Source of the DNA: Gnetum montanum
Lineage: Eukaryota > Streptophyta > Gnetopsida > Gnetales > Gnetaceae
Direction of reading: 5' to 3'
Length of the DNA stretch: 64,000 nucleotides
Assembly: GCA_015680685.1 (NCBI GenBank)
Contig: MNCI01023529.1
Coordinates: 151,785 to 215,784, forward strand
Shown here: piece after piece, positions 58,515 through 64,000 of the stretch
Layout: the number at the start of each line of letters is the position of its first letter
How positions within the stretch are numbered: the stretch's first letter is position 1
Translations under genes and position numbers: made by a program
Notes under the pieces: model-generated
Databases searched by the model: none
What the model was told of the DNA's origin: nothing
The model's input: only the letters and a program-made list of their open reading frames with translations

Positions 58515-59276
58515 GTAGTCCTAAATGTAATCCTACTATTGGGAAATTTTGCATTTTTTGATGATTTTTGCTGTATAATCATGTCATGTATTTTATTGAT
58601 AGATTAATGAAGATGTAATAATAAACTATTTTCTGCTATGTGGTTTGCATATTATATAGAGTTTTGCATTATTTGCTAAGCATTGCATGCCAATACCATG
58701 ATGGTTTGATGTGATTAGGTTCTTTGTGGGCCCCATGCTAGTTTAGGATTATGGTGGGAGGGTTGTTACTAGTTTTGGGCCATTTCAGGTTGCGGTAATT
58801 GCTAGTTTAAGGCCATTCTAGGCCGTGAATAAAGAGAAAAGGTGTTGCTATTTTTAGGCCATGGTAGGCAATAGTGATAGTTTTAGGTCTTTGAGGTGCT
58901 ATTTTAAGGCCTTTGCAGGCCATAGTGATAGTTTTAGGCCATTCTAGGCCAATGTAATGAGAGAAAAAGGATTTCTAGTTTTAGGTTGTAGTGGGTTGTA
59001 TGCTAATTTAAGGCCTTTTTGAGCCATGGAAATGTGAGGAAGGTGGCTAGTTTTAGGCCATGATGGGCCATATATATTTTTTTGAAATTTTGAATTTTAT
59101 GTATTTCAGTGTTTTTTTAATATGTAAGAAAACCAAAGGAAAATGCATTAAAAAAAGGAATGAATGCATAATAAAATGAATGATGCAAAACACAAGAAAC
59201 CATGCAAAATGTAACTGGGGCATGCCAAAATTAGGGGTAAGTAGGCACCTAGTACTTTTTGGACTAAAGGGATGCC
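58515..59276. repeat. 3' flank of antisense gene with TTTTAGGCC minisatellite, copy B
   Basis: 58620 has a polyadenylation-like AATAAA. 58730-59070 holds about ten units near CTAGTTTTAGGCCATGGTAGG, the reverse form of the TTAAACTA minisatellite, placed between protease and the antisense gene as in A at 24540-24790. Confidence 0.7.
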
Positions 59277-62200
59277 TTAGTCATGTAATTGCTTCCTAAC
59301 CTGATGTGGGTTAGGGGGTGAATAGGGTCCAAGCAACATGAAGTGATATTTTCCTAAACCTTTGTCTATGATGCTGGAGGGTAACTCTGCCAAGACAACT
59401 TCCCCGGGAAGGTCATTGGCTTCTTTTGGTTCCTCGGGTGAGTCTATCGGACAAGGTTGATCCTCATTCTTCACTGGTGGTGTGTCATCGGGGAACTCTA
59501 CCTGTATGTTAACATTGTTGATGGTTGGAGGGGTTGCATTTTCACCATATATGATCACTTCTCCACCTTCATATAGAAGGTGGATATCTTGGTAGATGGG
59601 TGAAGAGATGATCCATAATTGGGCTTGCCAAAGCCTTCCTATGATTAGGTTGAACTCAGGCATCTTCTCAATGACAATGAATTCAGCTATAGTGGGGAAC
59701 TGCTTCCTTGCCATGGAAGCTATTGTGACTATCCTTATGACAATTCATGATCCATTAAAGGACTTTAAGAATGTTGTCTTTGTGGGTTTGATTTGGTCAG
59801 TGAGATCAAGTTTGTCAATGACTGGGAATGGGATGCCATTAGTTGCTACCTCATTATCGATGTGCACCTTGAAAATCTTGCATTATTCTATGTGGATTAT
59901 TATGAACATTGGCATGGTGATGATCTAACCCTTTTTAGGACATCTTTAATATCCTTGTTACGAAATGCTAGCGGCATTGAACTTGATTCCCATGGTGTAG
60001 GGGAAAGCATGATAGTATGGATGGCTTTTTCATCCACCAGGATGTCCTCCTTAATTGGAATGAAGATCAACGTGTGAACTAGTGCTTTGTGGTGAGAAGA
60101 AGAGGTCATGGCCAAGTCGTACAGGCTCAAGGTTGTGTTTTTTTATTTTAGAGCTTGTTTGACTTGTGCCAATGCATCTAGGAAATCCTTACCACTATTA
60201 GTTTCCTTATTGGCCTTCACCTCCTCCGTGTGACCTAGGAGATGGATCTCTCAAGGAGGAGATTTGAGCTTAGCTTATTTTTTCTACTTTTGAGCCTTAG
60301 TGCTTAGTTGTTAATTGCTCACAGTGGTTGTTTCAGCTGATGTGGCCATAGTGACGGAAGACAAGGGAACAAGCTTAGGCAGACCTAGCTCCATGCATTC
60401 CCTAATCATTTTGTTAACAAGGCATGCATTGGGCCTCCCAAGCTACCACCTAGACTACCTATTATTGTATGTGGGATAAGGCTTTAGGTGCATAGGGCTT
60501 GATGTAGTCCTCATCACTAGATTCTGAGTAGGCAAGGAGTCTACATGTTGAGGCATCCTAATGACAAAGGATATCTGAGTTGTTGTTGTTGCAACATGCT
60601 ATAGGGCCCTAACCACAAAGGATGTCATGGGTACCTAAGGTGGTGCTCTGATGACAAAAGCGGACCTCAAACTGGTTGATGTTGAGGAGGCCCTAGTGTT
60701 GCCAAAGGGCACATGAACCACAAATGGCTCTTGTGCCAATATCGAGTCATCCTGAATGTTGATGGCATTGATAACATAGCCTACACCACTTGTGTTGAGA
60801 GGATCTTTGTATACCTTCATTGATTGATTTTCCAAGAAAAATAGGTCATTTGCATCAAGGAAAAATTCACCTCATTCAATCATGCATTTTATGTCATTCC
60901 ATAAGGCCATGTAGAAATCCATGTCATGGCTAGGCAGTTGGTGGTAATGGAAAAACTATTCCAACTTGAAATATTTAGGAACTGGAGGCTTGTTTGGTAT
61001 GGCAATTGATGGATCTCTGAGAAGCTTGTAGTAGGAATCATGGTGCTTGCAAGCATCTTCAGACATCTACTTATACTAGATGTGCCCAACATTAAGAAGT
61101 TGACCTAAGAACTCTAATGGCTTGATGGGCAATGTTGTATACTTTGAAAGGTCCTTGTGCTCAAAGTTTGGCCTTGGGGTTACTTACCCCATGCCTATTG
61201 ATGGTGCTGACTGATTGATCACTACAGTGCTAGAACTGGATGCCTTGTTGTTGGTTGGGGTCTTGGGTGTCTTAGTAATTGGTTTAATGTTATTTGGCTT
61301 GGCCTCATTGGCCACCATTGCAAATATTATGGTTTCCTTACCATTTTTCTTATCTTTCTTTGCATGTTCATTTTTGTAGGCCACATAGGCCAAGTCCTTA
61401 CTAGCTTCCATTGCATCCTAAATGCTCTTTGTTTGAGAAAATTCTTGGCTCAAGGAGTGCGGGGAAAGGTAGCACAGCTTCAACTTGATGAAGTCATTCA
61501 CTACACCTTTGAAACTGGCCAGTAGGTGGGTTTCTGCAATGGGCTCACAAATTTGATTGAGGATAGTGCTCCAGCGTTGGATGAATTTTTGCATGGGCTC
61601 TAAGTGGCCCTGCTTGATTTGTATTAGTTGATCCAACATTGCCTCAGGCTTCAAGTTGTACTTGAAGTAAGTGAGGAATTAACTAAGAAATTTCTCCAAA
61701 GAGGATATGGAGGCCTTGGGGAGCACATACTACCAATCCAGTGCCTGGATAATCAAGGACATGGCAAACACATGGGTGATTGCATGCATCCATGCTTGCA
61801 ATAGAAGGCATTTAGAATGGAAGATCACTAGATGGGAGTTAGGGTTCCCTTCACCATCGTATTTAGTGAATTGGGGAAGTTGGACTCTAGGAGGTAGGGT
61901 TAGTGATGGGACTATAGGACTGATTGGGTCATCCTATTAAAACTCCATCACGTAGACTATTTTAGAGAAGGTGGCTTTAAGTCACTTAACTTCCTTGGTG
62001 AGCATTTGAATGAGCTAGAATGCTTGGTCCAAGCTCAAGGTGGGCGCAATAGGCTATTCTGATTATGGTACCCACTATGCTACTTGACTAATCCATAGCC
62101 CCACTATGGGTTGTGCAACCATGTGAGATGCTTGTTGTGCATGCTATTGTGTGTACTACTATGTGTGCTATGCCATGGGCATAGAGGTTGGGATCCACCA

Positions 62201-63029
62201 CTCAATCGTGGCTTATGCCATTATAGGGGATGCCAAAAAGAAAGGTAGAACATACAATGCCTAAGTTGGTGGCAGCTGGGACATCTGCATAGTGTGTACG
62301 TAAGGTTGCATGGGCATGATAGATGCTACTAGGAAGGATTGCACATACTATGCCAATGTCATGAAAGGAAGGGTGGTAGATGGTTCTACACCCTAATTCA
62401 TGTGATGTACAAAGAGAGGGATGATAGATGGTCCTACATCTTGATGCACATGCACTTGATTACTTGCCACTACATGGTTTGACCTTAGATGTGATAATGA
62501 GGATGTAACTACCTAACAGAGGGTGGATGGCTAGGATTGTGAAGGGATGAAACTAGAGGTAGCTTGCTAGAAAGAGGCATAAAAGGAGTTCACATTCTCT
62601 GACTAGGCTTTGAACTCATCCTACCCATCTTGTATGGGCTCCTCATAGTTAATTATTTCATTGTGCTCATTCAACCCACTCAATCAAACAAGTTGTTCAA
62701 GTAGCCACTGAAAGGTCTTGGTGATCAAAATGAAATCATTAGGAGCAAAGAAGTACTTCCTCCTATTTTGGTGTATGATTTTGTAACCCCATTTGGCATC
62801 CATTTCTTGGTGGTTTAGGAATAGACCCACTTGGATTTTTTTGCAAATGAAGTTATATTTTTCGTTGTCGAGTGCCATGTACTTGGAAGCTTGGTTATGT
62901 ATTTTGAGCAATTGCCTCTCTACCAAGGTGGATCCCCCAACCCTAAGAAGATCAATTGTGATCTCTCGATGAATAGGTTGAACAATGACTACACTTAGGG
63001 AAGAGGTTGAGGGCTACTTAGGGTTCATG
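59277..63029 (-). pseudogene. gag-protease polyprotein, copy B
   Basis: The ATG at 63029 heads MNPK-stop-PSTSS. The N-terminal block ALDNEKYNFICKKIQVGLFL is at 62880-62810, then YKIIHQNRRKYFFAP. Gag capsid lies near 61950-61400, including LDQLIQIKQGHLEPMQKFIQRW and VVNDFIKLKLCYL. A knuckle remnant HYHQLPSHD is near 60945-60915. Protease is at about 59930-59620, ending EFNLIIGR, with an active site reading HIDNEVATN. The final open stretch (59714-59277) ends just after a possible splice donor CAG|GTTAGG at 59300. Stops and frameshifts throughout. Confidence 0.85.
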
Positions 63030-63457
63030 ATGCTATGTGAAAAAATGCCAAAGTTACATATGTTAAAATAAAAAACCTAGCTAAGTATAGGAATGCTAAA
63101 AAATGGCTAAGTGAGAAGATGTTGAAAAATGCTTAAAAATGGCTAATTCTAAAAACACTACTAAAAAAGCTAACTCTGGTGTGCTATGCTTGCTATGCTG
63201 AGGCCTACTATGCTCTCCTGAGCACATAGAGTTTTGGCTAATTGCCAAAGATATGCTTTGGCTTTTATCTAGTGGTGTTCCAAGGGATCCAACAACTAAG
63301 TCTAATCTACACCAATCAACTCATAGATAATTCTTGTGCTAGCCTATGATCCAACTACTATCATGGAAGGTCCACAAGGGTGTCAACTAGCTTGAAGCTA
63401 GTAATAGAGGTGTAGAGATCACATGAGACTACCACTAAATGTAGAACGAAATGGCAT

Positions 63458-63476
63458 GGCACTCCTTCTAGTGCCA
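63458..63476 (-). other. Primer-binding site of copy B
   Basis: The minus strand reads TGGCACTAGAAGGAGTGCC six bases after the LTR end, the counterpart of 19430-19448. Confidence 0.75.
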
Positions 63477-63482
63477 GAAAAA

Positions 63483-64000
63483 TGTAGCGACCAAAAATGT
63501 TTGTTGCTAGAAGGGTTACACTGAGGGATCCATAGTCATAGTATATCCCTAACCTTGCCCCCATCTAAAAGATTGTTGTTGGAGGGGGAAATGAAGGCAA
63601 AGTACATGGGACAGTCTTATTGATTGAATTGAGACTTATGGAGTGCTTTGATGAATGGGTGCTAGACATGGTACTTTCAGTAGTACTAGGGTTGACTAAG
63701 CTTGAGTGTAGTAGGGTTTCCTGGTATGAGAATGATAGTGCAAATGTGCAATTATGTGTAAGATAGAAAACTAACTACTAGTAAGATGCTAAATGCTAAA
63801 GAAAATGCTTAAAAATATAAAGGAGTTTGAGGGAGGAAGAATGGCACTGCCCCAAATGGGGGAAGTGTAGCAATTGTAGAGGGGAGGTGAGGAGGTACAC
63901 AGTGTACATATGGGCATAGTAGGCAACATAGTCATAGTCTTTGGGGTGTTTGGGCTATGAAAACTGATGTTCACAATGAAGTCTAAGCCTACCATGTTGG
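63483..64000 (-). repeat. 5' LTR of copy B, partial
   Basis: Aligns with the distal part of the C LTR (54433-54900), for example around GACTTA...GGTG and GCACTGCCCCAAATGGGGG. The window ends before the LTR start. Confidence 0.75.

Overview
This is eukaryotic nuclear DNA, most likely from a seed plant with a large repeat-rich genome. A gymnosperm is plausible, but the sequence alone does not settle it. I see no intact host gene, rRNA, tRNA or prokaryotic feature. Almost everything is old, nested Ty3/gypsy LTR retrotransposons of the Tat/Ogre lineage: two RNase H domains (one after RT, plus a second archaeal-type aRH before integrase), very long elements (about 19-20 kb) and a non-coding break between protease and RT. 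In-frame stops and a few frameshifts show that all copies are dead.

Layout. 1-640: aRH scrap and the start of an unrelated LTR. 641-2990: unassigned. 2993-3840: minus-strand gag scrap. 3840-6085: plus-strand 3' tail and LTR start of copy E. 6086-13248: copy D (minus), pol to antisense gene. 13249-13348: 100-N assembly gap. 13349-17472 plus 56183-64000: copy B (minus), split by copy C. 17473-56182: copy C (minus), about 19.6 kb without its own insert. 18098-37215: copy A (plus), the youngest and best preserved, lying in C's 3' LTR. Target-site duplications at A and C support the order B, then C, then A.

The most interesting feature is shared by A, B, C and D. Between protease and RT lies a 2-3.7 kb gene in the opposite orientation, with its own short GT-AG introns. 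At least the first intron has the same position and the same phase (2) in all four copies. Its first visible exons resemble the FCP1/NIF-type HAD phosphatase domain of plants, with catalytic aspartates lost. The middle and C-terminal parts (acidic linker, coiled-coil-like end with a WGQ-NH-HYK motif) are unclassified. Directly upstream of the RT frame every copy has a pyrimidine-rich AG splice acceptor, as expected if the whole antisense gene sits inside an Ogre-type intron of the retroelement's sense transcript. I read this as an intron-bearing cargo gene nested antisense inside a retrotransposon intron.

The putative promoter side of the antisense gene carries the same short motifs as the LTR of its own copy: CACGCTGG/GCGTGC in A, GCTATGCTC...GAGTGTAGC hairpins in B, C and D. 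A TTAAACTA-type minisatellite sits after protease, before RT and after integrase. These shared sequences suggest how the cassette was acquired and how both transcription units might be controlled. Domain calls rest on motif recognition by eye; no database search was possible.
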